From Alphaproteobacteria bacterium (GTDB lineage Bacteria; Pseudomonadota; Alphaproteobacteria; Sphingomonadales; Sphingomonadaceae): 36,220 nucleotides of DNA. A program made the position numbers and the translations under genes. Below, piece after piece: positions 5,320-14,786 of this stretch. The notes under the pieces are model-generated. The model searched no databases. It was given only the letters and a program-made list of their open reading frames with translations, and was not told the DNA's origin. Position 1 is the first letter of the stretch; the number at the start of each line of letters is the position of its first letter. The stretch covers positions 1 through 36,220 of the forward strand of contig VBAE01000111.1 in the NCBI GenBank assembly GCA_005882415.1. Direction: 5' to 3'.

Positions 5320-7984
5320 CTAAGCCGCTCGGCGGCGTTCGGTCTGGGGGTCGGCGGCGGCTTTGGCGAGGCGGGTCTGGAGGGCTTTGACTTTGGCGGG
5401 GCTGAGGATCTTCGCTCCGGCGAGGTCGGTCAGGTAGAAGACATCGACGGCGCGCTCGCCATAAGTGGCGATGTGGGCGGAGTGGACGATGGTGCGCGAT
5501 TCGTAGAGGGCGCCGGCGAGGCCGCTGAGCAGGGCCGGGCGGTCGCGGGCGTTGACTTCGACCACCGTGTAGCGGCTCGAGGCGTGGTTATCGACGAAGG
5601 CGGCGGGCTGGACGCGGAACGCCTCGGCGCGAGCGCGGGGCAGCGGCTCCGGCGCCGTCCTGGACCAGGAAATTGTCGATCGCCATGCCGTCATTGGTGG
5701 TGTGGATGCGCGCGTCGATGATGTTGCCGCCGGCGAGGCTGATCGCGGCGGCGAGGCGGTAGAAGAGGCCGGGCTGGTCCTTCGAATAGAGGCTGACCAG
5801 GGTGGCGCCGCGCTCCGCCTGGACGGAGGTCGAGATGGGACGGGCGCTGGCGGGGGCGCGGTCGGCTGTATCCATCAGCCGGGCATTGCCTTCGAGGACG
5901 TCGAGCGGCTCGGACAGCCAATAGCTGTCGGGGAGGCGGAAGCCCAAGCGGGCGAAGCGCGAATCCTCCCAACCCAAACGCCCGGCAAGCTCCTCCTGCA
6001 CGGAGGCGACCCGCTCGCGGCGGCCCTTCTGCTTGTGGCCCAAGCGGAGCAGCTCCTCGGCGGAATCGAACAGCTCGCGCAGGAGCTGGCGCTTCCAGCC
6101 GTTCCAGACGCCCGGTCCGACCGCGCGGATGTCGACCACGGTCAGCAGGAAGAGGAGGCGAAGCCGCTCCATGCTCGCCACCTTCTCGACGAAATCGGCG
6201 ATGGTCTGCGGATCGGCGAGGTCGCGCTTGAACGCGGTCGCGGACATCAAAAGGTGGCGGCGGACCAGCCAGGCGACGGTGTCGGTTTCGGCTTCGTCGA
6301 GGCCGAGCCGCGGGCAGAGGGTGCGGGCCACCTCGGCGCCGAGCTCGCTATGGTCGCCGCCGCGGCCCTTGGCGATGTCGTGGAGAAGGACCGAGACGTA
6401 CAGCGCCCGGCGCGAGGCGATCGACTTGATCAGGGCGGTGGAGAGCGGATGGTCTTCCTTGAGCTCCCCGCGCTCGATCTTCGCCATCAGGCCGATCGCC
6501 CGGATCGAATGCTCGTCGACCGTGTAGTGATGGTACATGTCGAACTGCATCTGGGCGACGACGCGGCCGAAGTCGGGCACGAAGCGGCCGAACACGCCGG
6601 CCTCGTTCATCCAGCGCAGCACCGTCTCGGGATCGCGGTGCGAGGTGAGGACATCGAGGAACAGGGCGTTGGCGCGCGGAGCGGCGCGGACGGCGGCGTC
6701 GATCAGCTTCGCATCGCGCGCCGCGGCCCGCATTGCCAGCGGATGGATTTCGAGCGCGTGGCGGTCGGCGAGGGCGAATATCTGGAGCAGGCGCACCGGG
6801 TCCTGCTGGAAGAAGTCCTCCGATGGCAGAGCGAGGCGGCCTCGGTCGAGGACGAAGCCTTCGAGCTTGCTCGGCCTGCGGCGCAATGCGGGAAGCCCGA
6901 AGCGGCGGCCGGAGCGGGCGAACTTCTCGTCGAGATGGGCGAGGAACACCCCGGTCAGATCGCCGACCGTCTTCGCGTGGAGGAAATAGTGGCGCATGAA
7001 CCGCTCGACCGGCGAGCGGCCGGGGCGGTCGGCATAGTTCATCCGCGCCGCGATCTCGCGCTGATAGTCGAAGGTAAGGCGCTCCTCCGCCCGCCCCGCA
7101 ACGAGGTGGAGGTGGCAGCGCACCGCCCAGAGGAAGCGCTCGGCGCGCTGGAAGTGGCGGAGCTCCTCGGGCGACAGGAGGCCGACCTCGACCAGCTCGC
7201 GAACGTCGCGGAGGCGATAGGCGAACTTGCCGATCCAGAAGAGGGTGTGGAGGTCGCGAAGGCCGCCTTTGCCCTCCTTGACGTTGGGCTCGACGACGTA
7301 GCGGCTGTCGCCCATGCGCTTGTGGCGGGCGTTGCGTTCCTCAAGTTTCTCGGTGACGAAGGCGCGGGCGTCGGTGCCGACCACTTCCTTCCAGAAACGC
7401 GCCTGGACGACGTCGAACAGGGCCTCGTCGCCCCACAGGTATCGGCCTTCGAGGAGGGCGGTGCGGACCGTATGGTCTTCGCTGGCGGTGCGGATCACCT
7501 CGTCGACCGAGCGGCTGGAATGGCCGACCTTCAGCCCGAGGTCCCAGAGGAGGTAAAGGATCGATTCGATCGCCTGTTCGGACCAGCCGGTCGGCTTCCA
7601 GGGGGTGACGAAGGCGATGTCGACGTCCGAATGGAGCGCCATCTCGCCGCGCCCGTACCCGCCCACGGCCATCAGCAGCAGCCGCTGCGCGTCGGTCGGG
7701 TTGGAGAGGGGGTAGAGGCGCTGGACGGCGAGGTCGTGGACGAGGCGGAGGATCTGGTCGGTGAGGAAGGCGTAGGCCGCGGCGGTCTCGCTTCCCTGCC
7801 AGGGCTTGTCGGCGAGGCGGCGGGCGATTTCTTCGCGGCCTGAGGCGAGGGCTTCCTTGAGGATGGCCAGCGCGTCGCGGCGGAGGGCCTCTGGGCTACC
7901 GTCCAGCGCCGCGATCCGGTCCGACAGCGCCCGGCGATCGACGATCGCTCGGCGGTTGGGGATGGGATGGGCGCGCTCGGGCAT
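5320..7984 (-). pseudogene. glnD: Protein-PII uridylyltransferase GlnD, frame-shifted before the second ACT domain
   Basis: GlnD uridylylates PII proteins when glutamine is low and removes UMP when it is high. Visible in order: nucleotidyltransferase motif GGYGRGEM and HSDVD near residue 107, the HD hydrolase motif LLHDIAKGRGGDHSE near 534, and ACT1 (LVSLYSKDQPGLFYRLAAAI) near 723. The main frame (5588-7984, 798 aa) reads through DNFLVQDGAGA and then into unrelated Arg/Pro-rich sequence. ACT2 (VVEVNARDRPALL, HSAHIATYGERAVDVFYLTD) continues in another frame, 5320 to about 5650. Compared with the usual length of about 910-925 residues, roughly 30 residues between the ACT domains are missing as well as the frame. 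If real, the product keeps both catalytic domains but loses ACT2, which takes part in glutamine sensing. It starts two bases after mutS and is probably co-transcribed with it. Confidence 0.85.
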
Positions 7985-7986
7985 GT

Positions 7987-10581
7987 CTAGCCCTGGTTCT
8001 CGGCAGCCAGACGCTTCAACTGGTAGACCAGCTCAAGCGCCTCGCGCGGGCTGAGGGAATCGGCGTCCACCCCCGCCAACGCCTCTCGCACCGCGTCGCA
8101 GGCTGCGGCTTCTTCCGCTTCGGTAGCGGCCGCGGCGGCGAACAACGGCAAGTCGTCCAGCCCCGCCGCGATTCCGCCGGTGGCCGCCCGCCCCTCCTCC
8201 AGCTTGGCCAACACCGAGCGGGCCCGGGCCAGCACCGGCGCGGGCAGGCCCGCAAGCTTGGCCACCGCCAGCCCGTAGCTTCGGTCGGCGGGGCCGGTGG
8301 CGAGTTCGTGGAGGAAGACGAGCTCGCCTTTCCACTCGCGGGCGCGGACGTGGTGCAAGGACAGCGCGTCGAGGCGTTCGGCGAGCCGGGTCAGCTCGTG
8401 ATAATGGGTGGCGAACAGGCAGCGGCAGCGGTTGCGGTCGTGGATCGCCTCGACCACCGCCCAGGCGATGGCGAGGCCGTCATAAGTCGATGTGCCGCGG
8501 CCGACCTCGTCTAGGATGACGAAGCTTCGCTCGGTGGCTTGCGACAGGATCGCCGCGGTCTCGACCATCTCGACCATGAAGGTGGAGCGGCCGCGGGCGA
8601 GATTGTCGGAGGCGCCGACCCGGCTGAACAGGCGGTCGACCAGGCCGAGCGTCGCGCGGGCGGCGGGGACGAAGGCGCCGGCCTGGGCGAGGACGGCGAT
8701 CAAGGCGTTCTGGCGGAGGAATGTGGATTTGCCGCCCATGTTCGGGCCGGTGACCAGCCAAAGGCGCTCCTCCTCCGACAGGCTGCAATCGTTGGCGACG
8801 AAGCGGGCGCCGCTCGCCCTCAGCGCATCTTCGACGACCGGGTGGCGGCCGCCTTCGATTTCGAAGCAATTGTGCGGGGCGAAATGGGGGCGGGACCAGC
8901 CGCCTTCCGCGGCGCGCTCGGCAAGGGCTGCGGCGACGTCGAGGCGGGCGAGCGAGTCGGCGGCTGCAGCGATCGGCTCGGCCCGGGCCAGAGCGGCTTC
9001 GGTCAGGTCCTCGAGATGCGCGGCTTCGGCGGCGAGGGCGTGGGCGCCGGCCTGGCCGACCCGAAGCGCCTGGTCGTGAAGGTCGGGCGCGTTGAAGCGG
9101 ACGACGCCGGCGAGGGTCTGGCGGTGGGTAAAGCCCGAATCGGCGGCCATCAGCGGGTCGGCATGCTTGGCCGGAACCTCGATATGGTAACCGAGCACGC
9201 CATTGTGGCGGATCTTGAGGGTCGCGATGCCCGTCTGCTGGCGGTAGCGCGCCTCCAAGGACGCGATCGCCCGCCGCCCCTCGCCGCCCGTGGCGCGCAG
9301 GGCATCGAGGGCGTGGTCGTAGCCTTCCGCAATATAGCCGCCCTGGGCGCTGTCGATCGGTGGCATCGGCACGAGGGCTCGGGAGAGGAGATCGGTCAGC
9401 TCGCCATGGCCGGTGAGCGAGGGCAGCAGGCTCGCGAGCAAAGGCGGCTGGTCGGGGAGGGTGGCCAAGCGCGCATGGAGGCGGCGGGCTTCGTTGAGGC
9501 CGTCGCGGAGCTGGCCGAGGTCGCGCGGGCTGCCGCGGCCGGCGGCGAGGCGGCCGAGCGCCCGGCCGATGTCGGGGAGCGCTTTGAGCTGCCGGCGGAG
9601 CATCTCGCGGCTGCCGGCGTCGCGCTCGAACAAAGCGACGAGGTCGAGCCGCGCCTCGATCCGCTCCCGGTCGAGCAAAGGCGCGCCGATGTCGGCGGCG
9701 AGCAGACGCGCGCCGGCGCCGGTGACGGTTCGGTCGACCGCGTGGAGCAGGCTTCCGGGGCGGCCGCCGGTCGCGGAGGCGGTGAGCTCCAGGCTCTCGC
9801 GGGTGGCGGCGTCGATCATCATATGATCGCCAGCGGCCCGCGGGGTGGGCGGGCGGAGGAAGGGGAGCGATTCGCGGGCGACCTCGTCCAGATAAGCGAG
9901 CAGGCCGCCCGCGGCGCACAGTGCTGCTCGGTCGAAGCTTCCGAAGCCGTCGAGGGTCGCGACCTGGAAGCGCTCGCACAAGCGCTTCTCGGCCGAGACC
10001 GAGTCGAAGCCGCTCTTCCGCTCCTGATCGATCACTTCGGCCGCCGACAGCCGGGCGAGCTCGGCGTCGAGCGCGTGGGGCGGGATCGAACCGAGCTCGA
10101 AGCGCCCGGTGGAGATGTCGGCGGCGGCGAGGCCGAAGCGCTCCCCCACCTTGGCGATCGCGACCAGCCAATTGGCCGCGCGCGAATCGAGCAAAGCCTC
10201 CTCGGTCAGCGTTCCGGCGGTGACGACGCGGACGATGGCGCGGTTCACCACCGATTTGGAGCCGCGCTTCTTCGCCTCCGCCGGGCTCTCGGTCTGCTCG
10301 GCGATGGCGACCCGGAAGCCGCCCTTGATCAGCCGGGCGAGATAGCCTTCCGCGGCGTGGACGGGGACCCCGCACATCGGGATCGGCTCGCCCTCATGCT
10401 CGCCGCGGGCGGTGAGCGCGATGTCCAGGCACTGGGCGGCGGCCTTGGCGTCGTCGAAGAAGAGCTCGAAGAAGTCGCCCATCCGATAGAAGAGCAGGCA
10501 ATCGGGCGCCTCCGCCTTGATGGCGAGGTACTGCGCCATCATCGGAGAAGGAGCGCCGGAAGGTTTCGCCTGGGTGGCCAT
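7987..10581 (-). CDS. mutS: DNA mismatch repair ATPase MutS
   Basis: The 864-residue protein binds mispaired bases and, with MutL, starts mismatch repair. The N-terminal mismatch-recognition domain has the motif [14 protein letters not shown] (Phe-x-Glu type wedge). The core lever region follows, and the C-terminal ATPase carries Walker [10 protein letters not shown] near residue 610, Walker [16 protein letters not shown], and the conserved ATHYHELT. Length matches the family and no lesion is seen, in contrast to glnD immediately downstream. The first ATG ([19 protein letters not shown]) was kept as the start. Upstream is palindromic repeat B1 and the divergent maeB. Confidence 0.97.
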   Translation of the reverse strand: MATQAKPSGAPSPMMAQYLAIKAEAPDCLLFYRMGDFFELFFDDAKAAAQCLDIALTARGEHEGEPIPMCGVPVHAAEGYLARLIKGGFRVAIAEQTESPAEAKKRGSKSVVNRAIVRVVTAGTLTEEALLDSRAANWLVAIAKVGERFGLAAADISTGRFELGSIPPHALDAELARLSAAEVIDQERKSGFDSVSAEKRLCERFQVATLDGFGSFDRAALCAAGGLLAYLDEVARESLPFLRPPTPRAAGDHMMIDAATRESLELTASATGGRPGSLLHAVDRTVTGAGARLLAADIGAPLLDRERIEARLDLVALFERDAGSREMLRRQLKALPDIGRALGRLAAGRGSPRDLGQLRDGLNEARRLHARLATLPDQPPLLASLLPSLTGHGELTDLLSRALVPMPPIDSAQGGYIAEGYDHALDALRATGGEGRRAIASLEARYRQQTGIATLKIRHNGVLGYHIEVPAKHADPLMAADSGFTHRQTLAGVVRFNAPDLHDQALRVGQAGAHALAAEAAHLEDLTEAALARAEPIAAAADSLARLDVAAALAERAAEGGWSRPHFAPHNCFEIEGGRHPVVEDALRASGARFVANDCSLSEEERLWLVTGPNMGGKSTFLRQNALIAVLAQAGAFVPAARATLGLVDRLFSRVGASDNLARGRSTFMVEMVETAAILSQATERSFVILDEVGRGTSTYDGLAIAWAVVEAIHDRNRCRCLFATHYHELTRLAERLDALSLHHVRAREWKGELVFLHELATGPADRSYGLAVAKLAGLPAPVLARARSVLAKLEEGRAATGGIAAGLDDLPLFAAAAATEAEEAAACDAVREALAGVDADSLSPREALELVYQLKRLAAENQG

Positions 10582-10638
10582 GGTCGGGAGGGTAGTGGGT
10601 TAGCGCGGGCGGTGGAACCGGGGCGCGCCCCTTTTTCT

Positions 10639-10741
10639 CCTCCCCGGAACGGGGAGGGGGACCGGCCGAAATGAGCAGGTCGCGATGTCCCCCGGACATC
10701 GCTGGACAGTGCGGGGCACTGTCCACCTGCTCATGGTGGAG
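10639..10741. repeat. Composite palindrome B1, branched (cloverleaf-like)
   Basis: It opens with the perfect hairpin CCTCCCCG-GAA-CGGGGAGG. An outer stem ATGAGCAGG (10671) / CCTGCTCAT (10726) then encloses two inner hairpins: GATGTCC-CCC-GGACATC, and TGGACAGTGC with a GGG loop and a perfect 10-bp arm. It lies between the divergent mutS and maeB. The outer GGGGAGGGGGACC and GGTGGAGGGGG motifs are shared with B2-B4, but the branched interior is unique in this window. Confidence 0.85.
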
Positions 10742-10813
10742 GGGGCCCGCCTCTCCACCGCACCGGAGCCAACTTCAAAAGCCTAAGGCAGCGGCAAAAG
10801 CCGGGAGTTGAGG

Positions 10814-13037
10814 ATGAGCGAAGGCAGCAACGTCAAATTCTCCGAGCAGGAAGCGCTGGACTTCCACTCCGAGGGGCGGCCCGGGAAGATCGAGATCATC
10901 GCGTCCAAGCCGATGGCGACGCAGCGCGATCTGAGCCTCGCTTATTCGCCCGGAGTCGCGGTGCCGGTGCGGGCGATCGCCGAGGATCCCGACAAGGCTT
11001 ACGATTATACCGCCAAGGGTAATCTCGTGGCCGTCATCTCGAACGGCACCGCCATCCTCGGCCTCGGCAATCTCGGCGCGCTTGCCTCGAAGCCGGTGAT
11101 GGAAGGCAAAGCGGTGCTGTTCAAGCGCTTCGCCGACGTCGATTCGATCGACCTCGAAGTCGCGACCGAAGACGTCGACGCCTTCGTCAACGCGGTCGCT
11201 TTGCTCGAGCCGAGCTTCGGCGGGATCAACCTGGAAGACATCGCCGCCCCCGCCTGCTTCATCATCGAGCAGACGCTGAAGGAGCGGATGAACATCCCGG
11301 TCTTCCACGACGACCAGCACGGCACCGCGATCATCACCGCCGCCGGCCTGATCAACGCCTGCCACCTCACCCGCCGCGATTTGAAGGACATCCGCGTCGT
11401 CGTGAACGGCGCCGGCGCGGCGGCGATCGCCTGCACCGAGCTGGTCAAGGCAATGGGTGTACGCGGCGACAATGTTATCATGTGCGACCGCAAGGGCGTG
11501 ATCCACAAGGGCCGCACCGACCTCGACCAATGGAAGTCGGCGCATGCGGTCGAAACGGACAAGCGCACGCTTGCCGACGCAGTCGACGGCGCGGATGTGT
11601 TCCTCGGCCTGTCGGCGGCCGGCGCGCTCAAGCCGGAAATGGTCGAGAGCATGGCCAAGGAACCGATCATTTTCGCGATGGCCAATCCCGACCCTGAGAT
11701 CTGGCCGCCCGACGCGCGCAAGGTCCGCCCCGACGCAATCCTCGCCACGGGCCGCTCGGACTTCCCCAACCAGGTCAACAACCCGCGCGACGACGATCAA
11801 CGACGAGATGAAGATCGCCGCCGCCGAAGCGCTCGCCGCGCTCGCCCGCCAGCAGGTGCCCGAGGAAGTGGCCGCGGCCTATGGCGGCAAAGCGCACAGC
11901 TTCGGCCCCGATTACATCATCCCCGCCCCCTTCGACCCGCGGCTGATGGAGATCGTCCCCGCCTCGGTCGCCCAGGCGGCGATGGACAGCGGCGTGGCGA
12001 GGAAGCCGATTGCCGACATGGCCGCGTACCGCACGCAACTCCGCTCCCGCCTCAACCCGACCACCTCGGTGCTGTCGCTCGCTTATGACGCGGCGCGCGC
12101 AAACCCGAAGCGCGTGCTGTTCGCGGAAGGGGACGAGGACATCGTGCTCCGCGCCGCGATCTCGTTCCGCGACGGCGGCTATGGCGTTCCGGTGCTGGTC
12201 GGGCGCGAGGACGTTCACGACCGGCTCCGCGCGCTCGGGGTCGACGATCCGGAGAGCTTCGAGGTTTTGAACAGCCGGGTCTACGGCCGGGTGCCGGAGA
12301 TGGTGGAATTCCTCTACGGGCGCCTCCACCGGCGCGGCTATCTGCACCGCGAAGTGGAGCGGATGGTCAACCAGGACCGCAATACGTTCGCCGCGCTCGC
12401 GCTCGCGCTGGGCGAAGCGGACGTTCTGATCACCGGCGTCACCCGGCCTTATGCCCAGACGGTGCGCCAGATCCAGCGCGTGCTCGACCCCAAGGCCGGC
12501 TGCACCCCGTTCGGGATCCACATCCTGGTCGGCCAGAGCCACACCACCTTCATGGCCGACACGACGGTGACCGAGCGGCCGAGCGCCGAGCAGCTCGCCG
12601 AGATCGCCATCCAGACCGCAGGAGTCGCCCGGCGGATGGGCCACGAGCCGCGCGTCGCCTTCCTGTCCTACTCGAATTTCGGCGATCCGGAGGGGAGCTA
12701 TCTCGACCGGATTCGCGACGCGGTGAAGGTGCTCGACGCCCAAGGCGCGGTCGATTTCGAATATGAAGGCGAGATGTCGCCCGACGTCGCGCTCAATCCG
12801 GCGATGGCCAAGGTCTACCCGTTCAGCCGCCTCACCGGCCCGGCCAATGTGCTGGTCATGCCGGGGCTCCAGACGGCGAACATCTCGGCCAAGCTCCTCC
12901 GCGAGCTCGGCGGCGACGCGGTGATCGGCCCGATGCTGGTAGGCATGGCGCAGCCCGTCCAGGTCGCCTCGATGACCACCTCGGCCTCCGAGCTGGTCAC
13001 TCTGGCGGTGCTTGCGGCAGGCGGGATCGTCGCCTGA
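10814..13037 (+). pseudogene. maeB: NADP-dependent malic enzyme with phosphotransacetylase-like domain, frame-shifted
   Basis: MaeB converts malate to pyruvate, CO2 and NADPH. The first frame (ATG 10814, [18 protein letters not shown]) has the malic enzyme core, with [11 protein letters not shown], the NAD(P)-binding [12 protein letters not shown] and [11 protein letters not shown], and reads to about 11782 (residue 323). It then leaves the family at SDFPNQVNN. The match resumes in another frame at [20 protein letters not shown] and continues through the PTA-like domain (RVLFAEGDEDIVLRAA, LVGQSHTTFMADTTV) to the stop at 13037. In intact enzymes about 15 residues, roughly VLGFPFIFRGALDV, separate NQVNN from the RATTIN segment; they are missing here. 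As read, the gene yields a 425-aa protein with a foreign tail. It converges with bamE with no gap. Confidence 0.9.
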
Positions 13038-13517
13038 TTATTGCGGGTTGTCGGGGGTGCTGCCCTGCTGGCTGGTCGCGCCGACCGCGCCGATATTGCC
13101 GAACAGCTCCTTGATGATGCTGGTCTGGCGTCCGAGCGTGGGGGTCTTGTCCTTGCTCGGGTTGATCGAGGCGACCTGCTCCATGCCGCGGCGGTCGACC
13201 GAGGCGACGTTGCCGGCGGCGTCGAAGCTGATCCGGACGACGGACTGGCTGTCCGGGTGCGGCATGTTGAACGCCATATTCTTGGTGTGGCGCGAGATAT
13301 AATACCAGTCGCGCTGGTCGAAGCCGCCGGTGAAGGTCGGGCGGCCGAGCGTTGCGGTGACCGAATCGCGATTGTCGACCCCGGGCTGGACCGATGAGAC
13401 GAGCGTCTCGTCCATCACATAGCCCATCCGGTCCTGGATCTTGGTGCAGCCGCTTGCGAGCAGCCCGGCGGCCAATGCCATCGCCAGAGCGGCGCTTCGT
13501 CCGTGACCGAGGATCAT
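13038..13517 (-). CDS. bamE: Outer membrane protein assembly factor BamE (SmpA/OmlA family)
   Basis: BamE is a lipoprotein of the BAM complex that folds beta-barrels into the outer membrane. The start is ATG 13517, preceded by CAGGAGA; the track start at 13673 would add an implausible Arg-rich leader. The N-terminus MILGHGRSAALAMALAAGLLASGC has a lipobox (LASGC), so Cys24 would be lipidated. The mature part has VQPGVDNRDSVTATLGRPTFTGGFDQRDWYYIS, the SmpA/OmlA beta-alpha pattern. The C-terminus is extended with a Ser/Gln-rich tail. It is divergent from the cytochrome bc1 chaperone. Confidence 0.9.
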   Translation of the reverse strand: MILGHGRSAALAMALAAGLLASGCTKIQDRMGYVMDETLVSSVQPGVDNRDSVTATLGRPTFTGGFDQRDWYYISRHTKNMAFNMPHPDSQSVVRISFDAAGNVASVDRRGMEQVASINPSKDKTPTLGRQTSIIKELFGNIGAVGATSQQGSTPDNPQ

Positions 13518-13653
13518 GCTGGAAATTCTCCTGAAAACCTGCGCCGCACGCTCCGGGCGCGCGGCCGACGCCCTTGCGGGCCGTGCCTTGAGGCACCAAT
13601 ATCCGACGAAAGCTGAATGGCGCAAGTACGCGCCCGTCCCGGAGCGCCCGCCT

Positions 13654-14103
13654 TTGACCTTTCTCACCCGCATTTTCGGCGGCCGCCGCGAGCGCGAACG
13701 GCTCCGGCCGCTCTACGACGCCGTCGTCGCGGCGGGGCGCGCGCCGGTCTGGTACCGCGACGGCGAGGTGCCGGACAGCGTGGAAGGGCGGTTCGAGATG
13801 ATCGCGGCCACCCTGTCGCTGGTGCTGCTGCGGCTGGAGGCGGACGGGGAGGCGACCCGCCGCGATTCGGTCTTCGTCGTCGGCAAGCATATCGGCAAGA
13901 TCATGGGCGCCGTGGGGGGCAGGCTCGGCGTCTTCCGGGGCGCCGGGAGCCTCGACGAGCCGGTGCGGCACAACATCTTCCGCAATGCTCCGCCGTCCGA
14001 GGCGGCGGTGGCCAAGGTCGCGAAGCGGCTGGAGGCCTTCCGGGCAGCCCTCGCCGCCCTTCCCAGCGAAACCCTCCTCAACGGAAATGTGCCGACGCCA
14101 TGA
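13654..14103 (+). CDS. Ubiquinol-cytochrome c chaperone (CBP3/UQCC1 family)
   Basis: Proteins of this family help assemble cytochrome bc1. A TTG start at 13654 is preferred: GGAG lies nine bases upstream, and the product then begins (M)TFLTRIFGGRRERERLRPLYDAVV, as family members usually do. The track start at 13516 would run through the bamE promoter region. Recognised blocks are APVWYRDGEVPDSVEGRFEMIAATLSLVLLRL and the C-terminal DSVFVVGKHIGKIMGAVGGRLGVFRGA. Length is 149 aa. Its TGA overlaps the ATG of the DUF177 gene, a pairing common in sphingomonads as far as I recall. Confidence 0.85.
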   Translation: MTFLTRIFGGRRERERLRPLYDAVVAAGRAPVWYRDGEVPDSVEGRFEMIAATLSLVLLRLEADGEATRRDSVFVVGKHIGKIMGAVGGRLGVFRGAGSLDEPVRHNIFRNAPPSEAAVAKVAKRLEAFRAALAALPSETLLNGNVPTP

Positions 14104-14627
14104 CTGCAGAATTCAGCCGTCCGATCCGCACCGACACCGTGGGCGCCGCCGCCAAGCATCTCGACATCGAGGCGACTCTAGCGGAGCGCGAGGCGCTGGC
14201 GCGGCGCTTCGTCATCCCCGCGGTGGACAGCCTCACCGCCGAGGTCGAGGTGACCCGCAACGGCGAAATGCTGAGCGCGCGCGGGTCGCTGAAGGCCGCC
14301 GTCACCCAGAGCTGCGTCGCCACCGATGAGCCGGTCGAGCAACAGGTCTCCGAGAGTTTTGAGATCCTGTTCCGCCCGCACCCGGCCGAGGTGGGCGCCG
14401 ACGAGGAAATCGAGCTCAGCGCCGGCGAGCTCGACGTGGTGTTCTACGACGGCGTCACGATCGACGTCGGCGAAGCGGTGGCGGAGTCGCTCGCCCTCGC
14501 CCTCGACCCCTACCCCCGCTCCCCCGCCGCCGAGGCCGCCCTTCGCGAGGCCGGGGTCAAGACCGAAGAGGAGGCCCGGATGGAATCGAGCCCCTTCGCG
14601 GTGCTGAAGGACAAGCTCGGAAAGTAA
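14100..14627 (+). CDS. DUF177 (YceD-like) protein
   Basis: The 175-residue protein starts at an ATG overlapping the preceding stop by four bases. It shows the family pattern: SLTAEVEVTRNGEMLSARGSLKAAVTQSCVATDEPVEQQVSESFEILF, the acidic block ADEEIELSAGELDVVFYDG, and VDVGEAVAESLALALDPYPR. In many bacteria YceD lies directly before rpmF (ribosomal protein L32) and in plants a relative is linked to 23S rRNA; neither rpmF nor plsX follows here. It is instead paired with the bc1 chaperone and followed by repeat B2. Confidence 0.85.
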   Translation: MTAEFSRPIRTDTVGAAAKHLDIEATLAEREALARRFVIPAVDSLTAEVEVTRNGEMLSARGSLKAAVTQSCVATDEPVEQQVSESFEILFRPHPAEVGADEEIELSAGELDVVFYDGVTIDVGEAVAESLALALDPYPRSPAAEAALREAGVKTEEEARMESSPFAVLKDKLGK

Positions 14628-14628
14628 G

Positions 14629-14786
14629 TCCTCCCCGTCGAAGACGGGGAGGGGGACCCCGCGTAGCGGGGTGGAGGGGTAGAAGGCTCGGAACGGGTGG
14701 GTTCTCGCGCGAACCGCTCACTCCCCGCCAGCTACCCCTCCACCACCCTGCGGGCGGTCCCCCTCCCCCGCTACGCGCGGGGAGGA
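14629..14786. repeat. Composite palindrome B2
   Basis: A long imperfect inverted repeat: the left end TCCTCCCCGTCGAAGACGGG and right end CGCGGGGAGGA bracket sub-palindromes (CCCCGCGTAGCGGGG, ACCCCTCCACCACCC). It fills the space between two convergent genes and may act as a bidirectional terminator. It shares motifs with B3 and B4. Confidence 0.85.

Noticed and set aside
5702-7843. 713-aa plus-strand ORF across glnD
   Set aside because: It is the antisense of glnD; its composition (long runs of Gly, Ala, Asp, Glu, Arg) and lack of domains are typical of GC-rich shadow ORFs.
8539-10674. 711-aa plus-strand and 631-aa minus-strand ORFs across mutS
   Set aside because: mutS explains this region completely with a full-length family match; the others are low-complexity frames.
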